Below, piece after piece: positions 1-9,805 of a stretch of DNA of 64,000 nt. Where the stretch lies: assembly GCA_038277395.1 (NCBI GenBank), contig CM076193.1:78158198-78222197 (forward strand). The letters are read 5' to 3'. The stretch comes from Dryocosmus kuriphilus. Its lineage: Eukaryota > Arthropoda > Insecta > Hymenoptera > Cynipidae. Both the position numbers and the translations under genes were made by a program. The notes beneath the pieces are model-generated. The model saw only the letters and a program-made list of their open reading frames with translations. It was not told where the DNA came from and searched no databases. The first letter of the stretch is position 1. The number at the start of each line of letters is the position of its first letter.

Positions 1-104
1 CTGGTTTTTCGCCCGACCCACCTGGTAACCTATCTTAAAGTAGTACAAGAGGGCGCATTATTTCATGTACGCCTCGGGCGCCATTTTCTCTAAAGTCGGC
101 CCTG
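1..104 (-). mobile_element. hAT-type terminal fragment
   Basis: Read on the minus strand from position 104, the sequence begins CAGGGCCGACTTTAGAG and continues into a GGCGCCCGAGG stretch. This is the usual look of hAT transposon ends (CAGGG start, GC-rich subterminal). The other end lies outside the window, so only this terminus can be called and no target duplication can be checked. Confidence 0.5.
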
Positions 105-267
105 ACTCCACGGCATTTAATACTGATCATATCAAGTATAAAACACCGAAAATTGAACGACCACAGCGAAATGAGATAGACAAGTTGCATGATACCATTT
201 TCAATTTTACATCCATAATATCATGATTATTTATTATACATACATACGTACTAATTAATGGGAATTT

Positions 268-322
268 TTACTTGACAGTGAAGAAGGCTCCTATCCGAGG
301 CCGAAACGTCTGCCAATCGCAT
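268..322 (+). mobile_element. possible Penelope-like element tail
   Basis: A short stretch reading GAAGAAGGCTCC...GAGGCCGAAACGTC resembles the tail found next to the C-terminus of many Penelope-like elements. It also resembles the inverted copy at about 1990-2030, which lies beside a real GIY-YIG remnant. It is too short to prove, and no coding sequence is attached. Confidence 0.25.
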
Positions 323-333
323 TTTTGTTGAAA

Positions 334-1068
334 ATGACAGAAAGAAGAGATCAACGAATTTGCATCAAGTTTTGTTTCGATCTCGGGAAGAGTTGTACGG
401 AGACTATTGAAATGATACAGAAGGCCTTTGGGGACAAAAGTATGGGCATAACACAGATAAAGAACTGGTACAGGCGGCTTAAAAAGGGCCGCACATCTGT
501 TGACAGTGACCCTCGTTCTGGCCGACTACTGCTGACAACAACACCGGAAAACATCGAGCGTGTGCGACTTGCGATTGAAGGTGATTGTTGATTGACTGTT
601 CGTGAAGTAGAAAATGATCTCGGAATACCGAAAAGTATTGTTTGGGAAATTTTAAACAAGATTTGGGGAATGAATCGCGTGTGTGCGAAATTCATCCCGA
701 AATTGCTCACGACCGAGCAGAAAGACCTTCGCTCTGAAATCACTCAGGACAACTTGGAAATGGTCAGTGATGATGAAAATGTCCTTAAGAAGGTTATTAC
801 TGGTGATGAATCATGGGTTTATGGTTACAACCCTGAACTAAACAACAATCTTCACAGTGGAAGCGTCCAGACGAGCCACGGCCGAAAAAAGCACGTCAAA
901 GTCGAAGCCATGTTAAGTCAATGCTGATTATTTTTTTTTTTTCGATTGTGAGGGCGTTGTGCACTACGAATTTGCTCCAAGAGGTCAGACGATCAACAAA
1001 GAATATTACGTTGAAGTTCTGAAAAGATTGCGTGATGCCGTAAGAAGAAAACGATTTAGTGCCATCTA
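334..1068 (+). pseudogene. mariner-family transposase remnant, N-terminal two thirds
   Basis: Cut-and-paste DD34D transposase of the Tc1/mariner superfamily. The ATG at 334 opens an N-terminal helix-turn-helix region (RICIKFCFDLGKSCTETIEM) that runs to an in-frame TGA at 589. The same frame continues through the second helix-turn-helix and the first catalytic aspartate (VITGDESWVYGY, about 805-840). A frame break in the T run near 930 follows, then a mariner-like stretch ending near 1068 (VVHYEFAPRGQT and INKEYYVEVLKRLRDAVRR). The HDNA-type second aspartate and the C-terminal PCDFFLFPKL block are missing, so the copy is truncated and inactive. No intact mariner TIRs were found around it. Confidence 0.85.
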
Positions 1069-1664
1069 GCCTGTTTTGTCCGAATGATAATGAAATAAAC
1101 CCCCCATATTATTAACTCCATGTTATCACTATAAACAATAGACAGGTTATTCATATATTTTTTGGAATTTCGTTTATATAAGACATGAAATTATTTAAGA
1201 AGTTGAAAAAATTTAATGAATATGAGTGAGGGCAGGAAGAGGTTGAGCGGCGCTGCATATAGAAAAAGAGCGGCGGAAAAATTACAAAGAGATGAAGAAA
1301 TCGTGTCAAAAACCCCTAAAATTCATTCATTTTTTTTATAAAAAAGAAGAGGTTAAAACTTCTGAATCGCATTCTGGTGTCCAGAAACAGGAAGGTAATT
1401 AATTTCAATTGAGGTTTTATGACTATTTTATTTTGAGGTTATTTTGAGAGAAAGCTCGCTTTTTATCGATGTTACGTTTTTTCATTTTGCTATATTTCAA
1501 AGCTATACCCAGTGAAACCACTTATTTCCATATTTGCAGTTTTCTTACGTTATTATATATCTATGCATTCATTATTTGACTTATTCGAAGTATTTTATTC
1601 ATGCAAGATTGCATATATATTATATATTCATTTTAACCATACATTATATATTTTACTTTTTTTT

Positions 1665-1930
1665 AAAATGATAGAGAGCAAATTTGTAGATCTTTTCGGG
1701 ATGAACAACTTTGTTTATTATCATTTTTTTCGTATCTTCAATATTTTGTCGGGAACAGTTTTTTATTTTTATTTTGCTGAAAAGTGGATTTCTTTATATT
1801 TAATAACATATTTTACGAATCACTCAAAAGCTATGCGTTTAAAAAAAAAAATGGTAGAGAGCAAATTTGAAGATCTTTTTGAGATGAACAACTTTAATTT
1901 ATTATCTTTTACAGGTTTTTTCCCTCCCAA
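1665..1930 (-). repeat. GH repeat fragment (internal tandem block)
   Basis: Diverged copy of the internal tandem unit of the GH family (see 9806-10972). It holds AAATTTGTAGATCTTTT...GATGAACAACTTTG and a second unit beginning near 1850. Neither terminus is present. It lies inside the intron of the ZMYM1-type transposase. Confidence 0.65.
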
Positions 1931-1944
1931 AAATTGATGAATTA

Positions 1945-2960
1945 ATTAAAATTGCGGCGTAATTTGGGTTTTTGATGTTTTTATTTAAAGTTTTGCCGAC
2001 ATGTTTCGGCTGACATCTCAGCCTTATTCATGGCATAGTTCTAGAAGATAAGGTTAATATACATGTACATAATATTAAATTTGTTAAACTAAAATATACA
2101 TATACATAAATAAGACAAGCGATGTCATCTTACCACTAAACGTATAGATAATTATAAAGATATCAATCGTCTGTTGAGCGTAGTTTAAGACAGACATATG
2201 TAACAAAAATGCAACATTTTTCCATAAACTTGCAGGTTTCGATTAAGAAGGAAGAGACATAACCTCAACAAATTTAACTTTAAAGATTTTGTAATCTATA
2301 AAATTAAAAGAATCAATTTTTTTACAATGTATTTATATTAACAAAGAAATTATTATGAAGAAAGGTAATTTATATTACTTACGAAGACATCTTCTCAAAT
2401 TAATTAAGAAGAAAACAAACTAATAAAAAGGAGCCATGAGGTATGCATGATGGAAAAGCCATGATTAAAGAATTTAGGTTATTGTAATACGTATATGCTA
2501 TTATGACCCGGGAAAGGCATATAAATTTAAAAATTCCTTTATATCATTAATTTTATTTTTTATTTAAAAATTATTATATTTAATAAATTTGATTTCATTA
2601 TCAAATGTGCATTTGTGCAATTAAAGTATTATACATGTTGCTAAGACCTTGAATATCAGTTCTGAAGTTAAATGAATCTTTGTCGTGTTGAATATGAATC
2701 ATTTCAAGAATTAGTCTTTTGTTGAGGTTAGGTTCAATTTCTAGAATTTTAACATTATTTATGTCAAAATCAAAATCATGTACAAAATCATGCGCATGTT
2801 TAGCAACAGCGGTATTTGTATGCTATCATTATGTTCAATAGATCTTTCATGTTCTCTATTTCTAATACGTAAGGTCTACTAGTTTGTCCGATTGAAGTTT
2901 TTTGACAGTTTTTACAACTATGTTTATATATACAATTACATTTGTTTTATTTTATAATCT
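1945..2960 (-). pseudogene. Penelope-like element remnant with GIY-YIG endonuclease domain
   Basis: Minus-strand translation of about 2940-2620 gives, in order, CNCIYKHSCKNCQKTSIGQT, then after a frameshift RIRNREHERSIEHNDSI, then after another AVAKHAHDFVHDFDFD, VKILEIEPNLNKRLILEM, and QHDKDSFNFRTDIQGLSNMY. This is the C-terminal GIY-YIG endonuclease of Penelope-like retroelements: Cys-rich lead-in, IGQTSR, REHxxSIxH, KHxHxxxHxxDF and the conserved glutamate in ILEIEPN. Downstream on the same strand is an AT-rich 3' region ending near 1985 with the sequence ATAAGGCTGAGATGTCAGCC followed by GAAACATGT, a tail I associate with Penelope-like elements. The reverse-transcriptase domain is absent. 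Confidence 0.8.
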
Positions 2961-3189
2961 TATCTTTAGTACTTTTAAAACAAGTTTTTTAAAGATTATT
3001 ATCAATAGAAAAAATTAATTATAGATTACTTTTTTTAAAAATTCTAAAGAGGCATTTATCAAAATTTTGAATATATGGTAGTACAATAATTTTTTCTATT
3101 TTCGGAAATAACATCTGTTTCTTTTGTTTTTAATTTACTCTGAGAGATCAGTGATCTATAACGTTCGTCGATTTTGCTTTTCAAAAAAA

Positions 3190-3655
3190 CTAATTTTAAT
3201 TATAATTTTTTTCTTATCTTGAATATTTTGTCGCGAAACCACAGTTTTTTTTTTTTTTTAATACCGTTTTCTCAATTAAAACAAAAACTGTGCATTTTTA
3301 CCAAAAAATGGTTGAAACAAAATTTGTAGCTTTTCTTTTTATATGAACAATGTTACTTTCTGATATTTTTTTCGTAGCTCGCATTTTTAGCCAAAAAATG
3401 GATTTTTTGAATTTGTAAAAACCGTTTTTGATGGATAAAACCATAACCGTTGGTCAAAAACCGCTGGTTAACGAATTCATCCTTACTTTTTACGCCTTAA
3501 AGAAGTATGCAAAAGCGCAATCCAATCTGATTAGTCCTTCGAAAGTTATCGTGCTCACAGTCTACGCCAACGACGACGACAACAACGACAACACAACGAC
3601 GACAGGCAGACACCAACGTAAAATATGTTTTTTCGAATTCAGGGGGTCATAGATT
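3190..3655 (-). repeat. GH repeat fragment with ORF-like block and GAC microsatellite
   Basis: Holds two diverged tandem units, the block that translates as MMDKTITVGQKPLVNE (3428 onward), a degenerate (GAC)n and ACAG tract near 3565-3615, and stops at the GGGGGTCAT block. It lacks the ACATTCTCATC terminus and the hairpin terminus. It lies just upstream of the exon 2 acceptor of the surrounding transposase gene. Confidence 0.75.
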
Positions 3656-4969
3656 GATGTTATTAAAAAGGTTATTATATAGACACATGCTTATCAAAGT
3701 TTTATTTGCATAGGTTCTGATAATGCTAATTCCAATAAATTATTATCAACTAAAGAAAAAGATAAAGATCAGGAGGAAAAACTTGAAGAGTCAATAGGTT
3801 CACTAGTCGAAATAGAAGAAGAGAAAGCCATATTGTTCCGGAAGAATTAAGTTTGAATGATAATTTGATGAGCGATGATCCTGGAAAATGGATTATAAAT
3901 GATTCTATTCGTGATTATGTAGCACTCAATTGGTACAAACAAAACAAAGACGTCGATTTTTCCTGTTCTAAAAGAGTTTAGGCGATAATACTACGAGGGT
4001 TTTTTCACCAGCACTCTTTAAAAGAAAATTACTTAATGGCGAAGAAACATCACGTCCATGGCTTGTTTTCTCAGAGAGCAAGCGATTGATTTATTGTTTT
4101 ACCATGTCTTTTATTTAATCCAAATTGTGCATTCAATTGGAAAGAAGGATTTAATGATTGGAAACACGCAGGCACGCGATTTGGAGAACATGAAAATTCC
4201 AAAGCACATAAAGAAAGTATTTTTAATTTGAAGCAACGGGAGGATACTCAAAATAGAATTGATCGAGATCTTATTGCTCAAATTGACAAAGAAATTTCAT
4301 ATTGGGAGCAGATTTTGAAAAGAGTTGTATCTGCTATAAAAGCATTAGCTTCTTGAGGTCTTTCATTCAGAGGTTCTGATGAAAAATTTGGTTCTGCGCA
4401 TAACGGAAATTTCTTAATGCTTCTCGAATTTCTTGCAGAACTTGATCCGTTTTTAGCACAGCATATCAGGAAATACAGAAACAAAGGTTCTGGAAATACG
4501 AGATATTTATCTAAAACAATTTACGAAGAATTCATACAAATCATGGCACAAAAAGTTCTTTCGGTTATTATTGAGGAAGTAAAATCTTCTAAATATTTTA
4601 GGATTATAGACGATTTTACACCTGACATATCCCATATCGATCAACTGTCCTTCGTTTTGCGATACATCAGAAATGATGGTGCTCCCGTAGAACGGTTTCT
4701 CCAATTTTCAGAAAATCCTGGACATAAAGCTGAAAACTTAGCGAACGCGCTATTTTCGACATTGAATGCTTTTGGTTTGAAAATCGAAAATTGTAGAGGT
4801 CAGTCGTATGACAACGCAAAAAATGTTGACGGTATTTATTCAGATCTGCAAGCGAGAATAAAAGAAGTTAACATGTTCGCTACATTTGTACCATGCGCCG
4901 CACATTCTTTAAATTTGGTGGGTGTTCACGCAGTTGAAAGCTGTACTGAAGCAGCTGCTTTTTTTGATT

Positions 4970-5220
4970 AGAATAAATAGGTCGTAAAAATTAAAACAGT
5001 ACCTATCATCTTGTAACATTTTAAGCTTGATTTGATTTTAAAGTTGTTTATATGTGCACTCGAGGGACTCGAGGTCAAGTTTTGCGCGTGCTACCGATGC
5101 TATTGCTACTGCACTTGCCTCATATTTACGAGTGCACGATAGAGAGACAGAGACAGAAAGGGAGCGTGTGTGAGAGAGAAAAGTTTGATCGTCGAGTCTC
5201 CGAGGGTTCGAGGACTCAAA
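4970..5220. other. Unassigned sequence flanking the hAT insertion
   Basis: Moderately GC-rich sequence with CTCGAGGGACTCGAGG and GAGAGACAGAGACAG patches. Its last 8 bases (GACTCAAA, 5213-5220) are the left target-site duplication of the hAT at 5221-9191. The reading frame through 5052-5300 crosses this boundary and is not credible as a gene. Confidence 0.4.
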
Positions 5221-5349
5221 CAGTGTTGCCCATGCTCATGATTTTACAGGATATCTTCTGCTTTTTGAATGAGTTTCATGATCTCCTGATTTTCTGTTGA
5301 AATCTCCTGCTTTTGTACTGTCGGGTGTGAAAAAATAAGTCAACTCTAA

Positions 5350-5475
5350 GGGTGGAATCCCATGCAGGCGCTAAGCGAACAATGAAAGAACACCTTCGAG
5401 AAAACAGAAATCTAAAGGTGTTCTGTAATTAGCCATTTTACACTTTCCGTTTTGCGCCCACATGAGTCGACACCC
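5350..5475. mobile_element. 126-bp MITE with TAA duplication
   Basis: Imperfect inverted ends (GGGTGGAATCCCATG and, inverted, GGGTGTCGACTCATG; both continue into a GGCGC...CG block) lie between TAA at 5347-5349 and TAA at 5476-5478. A 3-bp TWA duplication points to a PIF/Harbinger-type non-autonomous element. It sits in the 5' non-coding part of the hAT. Confidence 0.55.
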
Positions 5476-6541
5476 TAAAGCAATCTCCCCATTGGTCAAC
5501 GACTATTACATTATTCTAAAGCTTGTAACACATGAAATCAATTCTGCTTTCTGATTGATGGAATTTTTTTATTAATAAAAATCGCGTTATTACTACATTT
5601 ATGTAACTTATCATAGACCTCTAGTAAATTTAGGGTAGTGAGCAGCTGAACAGTAAACGGGTATAAAAGAGCCCTAAAGTTCAACAAAGCCTTCCTCTGT
5701 TTTGCATTTTAAACGAAAAGACCTAACCCTGGTTTCCATGAGATTCATAAAACTTCACCATTTTTTCACGTGCATGAAACTTTTCATTGGACCAGTTTCA
5801 TGAAATTTTAGAACCCTAAGTAAATCTTACCATTTTTAGGTTAGAAGTTGTTAGAAGTGTCAACCTGTCTTACCTGTCGTGCAAATCCACAAGACTAAAT
5901 ATGTTGTAAGTTGTATGTAATGATTTTACTGGCACAGATAATTATCTTATGGATATTAGAAATTAAAACTGCTAAAAAATAAAAGGATTTAATCTTATAT
6001 ATTTCTAGATATGTCTTCTGTGAATAAAATAAAATAAACTTTTATATAGAACATCTATTCCTGCCCGACGTCTCATTTTTTGGATTAGACGTCTCGAATA
6101 ATAAAAACAGGGCTCGACTATGCCTAATTTTTTGGACTGAACTCATTTAATAAAATAACTCCTAAGAATACGAATAGCTGGATTATTTCGCGTTTCCTCA
6201 GTGTATCAGCTACTTTTTATAAATCTTTAGAATTTTTTTAATTCATTCAGTAACTGTCAAAAAAATAGTATTAAAAAAAATATAAAACATCAATAACAGT
6301 TTCTATAAATGTAAGCAATTGCAAATCGAGGCTGGATTCTCCACAGGTGAAAAAAAGATCTATAAGCTTTCATTGATTAAAAATAAAATCATATTAATGG
6401 GAAATCTAGTCTCCATTCAAAATTAGTTAACACCAAACTACTATTTTATAATTAAAAAGTTTCAAAAAAATTAATTTAAATTAAAGATGAAAGTTTTAAT
6501 GGATATAAAATAAATCATAAATTTTTTATTGGATTACAGAG

Positions 6542-8327
6542 ATGGACGGAATAAGAAAGAAACGTCTATACCCTTACTCTGAAATTCCTGAACATGTTGA
6601 TCTGGATGATCCATCAAAAAATGAATTCGAAGTGGAAGAGGAAGATGAAGATGATGAACAAGTAAATCGCAAAAAGCAGCAGAATAAAGAAGCAGCATCT
6701 TCTCGTACTAGTAAACCGAAGCCAAAGAAGAAGAAATACGGCCAAAAATTGAATGACGCTTTGAAACGTGATTATCCGTTTCTAAAACTAAGTAATAAAG
6801 GACCTACGTATGCTTTCTATCAAGCTTGTGAGAAGAACATGAATACAGGCGCTGGAAAAGTTGCTATATAACGCCAGGTCGAGACGAAAAAGCACGAAGC
6901 TAGTAAGAAGGATGTACGTAAGCAGCTAAAATTCGAAGGCATCCCAAACATGGAGCAGAGTAACGTGATTAATGATAAAGTTAACTACGCATTGATTAGA
7001 TATTCAGAATTTATTGCTGAACACAATATGGCTATCAGAATTAGCGAGCATTTGCCTAAACTTTTTCGCGACATGTTTCCAGATTCGGAAATTGCCATAC
7101 GTTTGAAGAGCGCCAGAACGAAAACCACAGCAATTATCAACACAATTACAGGGAAATTTAATAAAAAAAAATATCAAAGACATTTTACGAGAAAAGAAGT
7201 TCTCAATTCTTTTTGACGAAGGAACTGATGTAAGTGCTACGAAAAGTTTGGCAATAATCGTTCGTGTCAAAGTTGATAACTCGATAAAAGATATTTTCTA
7301 TGATTTAATACTAGTTCCAAAATGTGATGCTACTACTCTCTCTACATGCAGCTGTAGTGAATACTTTTAAAGAGAATAATGTTCCTTATCTTCGGATTTT
7401 GATCGAGTCGCTGCTGGTGGTGCGAATGTAATGACCGGATCTAATCACTCTATCGCAGCTTTGTTTAAAAAATATATACTCGATCTGCTCATAATAAAGT
7501 GTGTTTGTCACTCTTTTAATCTCAGTGCCACAGAAGCGTGTGAAAAATTGCCCGATGCGCCTGAATTGTTATGTCGCGAGATATATAACTATTTCAAAAG
7601 CAGTTTCTCTAGAATCTCAGACTTTAAAGAATTCCAGCTATTATTCGAATTCTGCCGTATCCAGTATAAGAATCCCCGATGTTTCAAGCAATTGGAAAGT
7701 ATGTGTCTCGGTGCAAAAGTACCGAAACGAATTCTGGAGCAAAATATTGATCCAGTTGTGATTCAACAATTCCGCTTGAAATGATTAGATTTCTTAACTC
7801 AAGCTGTCACGAGCATCTTGAAACGATTCGATTGCAACAATCCTGTTTTCCAGAACCTCAAATTTTTGGATCCAACTGTCATGTTGAGTCCAAAAAAAAG
7901 ATTCAATAGTACCACTCGCGACATTCTTTCCAAATCTAATCAACGAAGAAGACTTGCAAGCTCTGGATACTGAATGGAGATTACTGCGTAAGGACGAAGT
8001 TTTTCAGGTGATGGATAAAGAAAAAGAAATTACAGTTGAATCCTTTTGAAATAAAATAAGAGAATCTAAAGCAGGATGGAGTACAAATCTTTCATTGGAA
8101 GCTTACTGTCACTTCCTCATTCGAGTGCTCCTTGCGAACGAATATTTTCGCATTTAAGCTTGATCAAAACAAAACATCGTAACAGATTACATGCGGAAAC
8201 AACCTGTGGTTTGATTCATACAAAAGCGTTGATTGGCAATAACGAATGTTATGATTTTCCTATTGAGAAACGTTTACTCAAGATGGTAAAAAGATTAAAA
8301 ATACTGAACGTATTCAGTCTTGAATGA
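6542..8327 (+). pseudogene. hAT transposase of the 5.2-9.2 kb element
   Basis: The piece at 6542-6868 begins MDGIRKKRLYPYSEIPEHVD directly after a splice-acceptor-like TTGGATTACAG and has an acidic then lysine-rich linker. The piece at 6950-7216 holds NMAIRISEHLPKLFRDMFPD. A frameshift leads to FSILFDEGTDVSATKSLAII (about 7196-7260) with the first catalytic-type aspartate. The second aspartate position reads AAGGANVMTG (about 7415), so the expected D of DGANVM is a glycine codon (GGT). KCVCHSFNLSATEACEKLP follows at about 7498. The C-terminal hAT dimerisation block is at 8076-8327 (SLPHSSAPCERIFSHLSLIK then TKHRNRL). Several stops and frameshifts and the lost aspartate make this an inactive copy. 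It is related to the transposase at 27262-29378 (shared MFPDSEIA block). Confidence 0.85.
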
Positions 8328-8820
8328 AAAACTAAAAGTGCTTGATTATAGTTCTTAGAAAAAACTATATTTAAATACGAATATATTTTATTTAAATGTT
8401 TAAAAAATATTATATTTACAAAATTCGATCGTATCTATAGAATGATAGTTGTGGTTGTGATATTATTTTATAGGAGAACTATTTAAGAAATATTTAAAAG
8501 AAATGAACATTTAAGTATATAAAAAGAATATAATTGTATTTCTCAAAAACAGTATTTTCTTAATTTATTTGTACACCATGTTATATTTTCTTATAATATC
8601 TTCAAGATTAAAAAATGAACAAGACAATAAATATATCCATTATTTCAATAAATACTATTTATATAAAAAAATTCGTTAACATTCATTGACATAATTATTA
8701 TAATAATGTGATTGTAAAAAACAATGAAGAGAAAAGATTCATGCAAATGGAATTTGAATTTTCCCGGGAAAAAGAGCAAACAGCTGCGCCATCTAGTTGC
8801 CCATTATTTGCAGCGATTTT

Positions 8821-8973
8821 TGCTCCCAAAGTTGGCTGTAATATGGGGCGCGATACAAAATCGAATTAAATTAATTCGATTTTGACTCGCGCGCCAAATC
8901 TTGACCAATGAAAGCAATTCTCTAACGGGAAGCCAACGCGCGTTGCGTGCGCTGGGAGCCAACTTTGGGAGCA
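8821..8973. mobile_element. 153-bp inverted-repeat MITE nested in the hAT
   Basis: TGCTCCCAAAGTTGGCT at 8821-8837 is the exact reverse complement of AGCCAACTTTGGGAGCA at 8957-8973 (17 bp). The centre holds another palindrome (ATCGAATTAAATTAATTCGAT). The flanks GCGATTTT and CTGATTTT match in 6 of 8 positions, compatible with an aged 8-bp duplication. Confidence 0.6.
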
Positions 8974-9298
8974 CTGATTTTATTGGTTTATTTCTTTGTA
9001 AAATTAGCCTTGTTAAATTAAAAAAAACAATTTATTGGGTGTTATTTTACATATATTTGATAAAAATTGAACAATAAACAATATTTCACAACACTATCGT
9101 GATAATATTTAATTTTCTCAATCTCCTGCTTTTTTTTCAAATTTCATGATAAAAAGCTCCTGATTTTTATTCCGACCCAGCGGCAACACTGGACTCAATG
9201 TGGTCTTCTACCCGCAGCGTCTCTAACGCGCCGAAACTTATTCTCATTCTACTCGTAACTGTACGTAGTAATATTTAAACTAAGGTTTACTAAATAAG

Positions 9299-9484
9299 AT
9301 CCCTTCAATAAAAGGTAATTTATTGAGATGAATCAAACTAAGATCCATATCAGATTTAACTCTATTAGTCCATTAAAAATTTAATTGTAAAGTCCCTTCA
9401 ATAATAGGTATTTTATTGAAACGAAACAAACTAAGGTATATAACACATAGAATTTTATTAGTCCATTAAACATTTATTTATAGG
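9299..9484. repeat. Two-copy tandem repeat, about 93 bp unit
   Basis: CCCTTCAATAAAAGGTAATTT...CTATTAGTCCATTAAA starting at 9299 is repeated from 9392 (CCCTTCAATAATAGGTATTTT...ATTAGTCCATTAAAC) with scattered substitutions. No coding or known function is apparent. Confidence 0.7.
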
Positions 9485-9805
9485 TAAAGGAATGATCTGA
9501 TCTATAAACACTCCTTGACAGTTTAGAAAGGGTACCTGCACCATAATACTCTAAAATGTAATACAACACCCTTTTTAAAACTCATTTCTTCATTTATCTA
9601 CGTGTAGTGTAATAGATCCGTAATTCACTCTCTTACTATTCTCTTTATTTTACCAAACTTGACTACCTTGACAAAATCTTAATTTTATCTGAAATCAAGG
9701 AAGCATTTTTAGGCAGCAAGCATACTTATGGGTCGTTGCTAAAAAGTTGTGAAATTTGGACTACATTTTTTTAAAACAGACCTGTTCACAACTATGTAAG
9801 ATATA

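Larger units (their letters stand above)
1222..4969 (+). pseudogene. ZMYM1-type hAT transposase, two exons with an invaded intron
   Basis: Exon 1 (1222-1394) begins MSEGRKRLSGAAYRKRAAEK and reaches KIHSFF, the usual start of TTF-type zinc-finger hAT proteins (zinc finger MYM-type 1-like). A GTAATT donor at 1395 and a TTTGCATAG acceptor ending at 3713 share the same phase. Exon 2 (3714-4969) holds an acidic linker, a TTF-like finger (NWKEGFNDWKHA...AHKES, about 4135-4215) and the hAT core. Both catalytic-type aspartates are visible, in IIDDFTPDISHIDQ (about 4605) and GQSYDNAKN (about 4800), followed by FVPCAAHSLNLVGV. It is broken by stops and frameshifts near 1338, 3847, 3979 and 4354 and ends at 4969 before the C-terminal dimerisation region. 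The 2.3-kb intron is filled with other repeats. Confidence 0.8.
5221..9191 (+). mobile_element. Complete hAT transposon, 3.97 kb
   Basis: The ends are inverted: CAGTGTTGCC at 5221-5230 and GGCAACACTG at 9182-9191. Both subterminal regions carry matching CTCCTGCTTTT / CTCCTGATTTT motifs in opposite orientation. The element is flanked by an 8-bp target duplication, GACTCAAA (5213-5220) and GACTCAAT (9192-9199), with 7 of 8 bases identical. A CAGTG-type TIR with an 8-bp duplication is diagnostic of the hAT superfamily. Inside are a decayed transposase (6542-8327) and two smaller inverted-repeat insertions (5350-5475 and 8821-8973). Confidence 0.9.
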
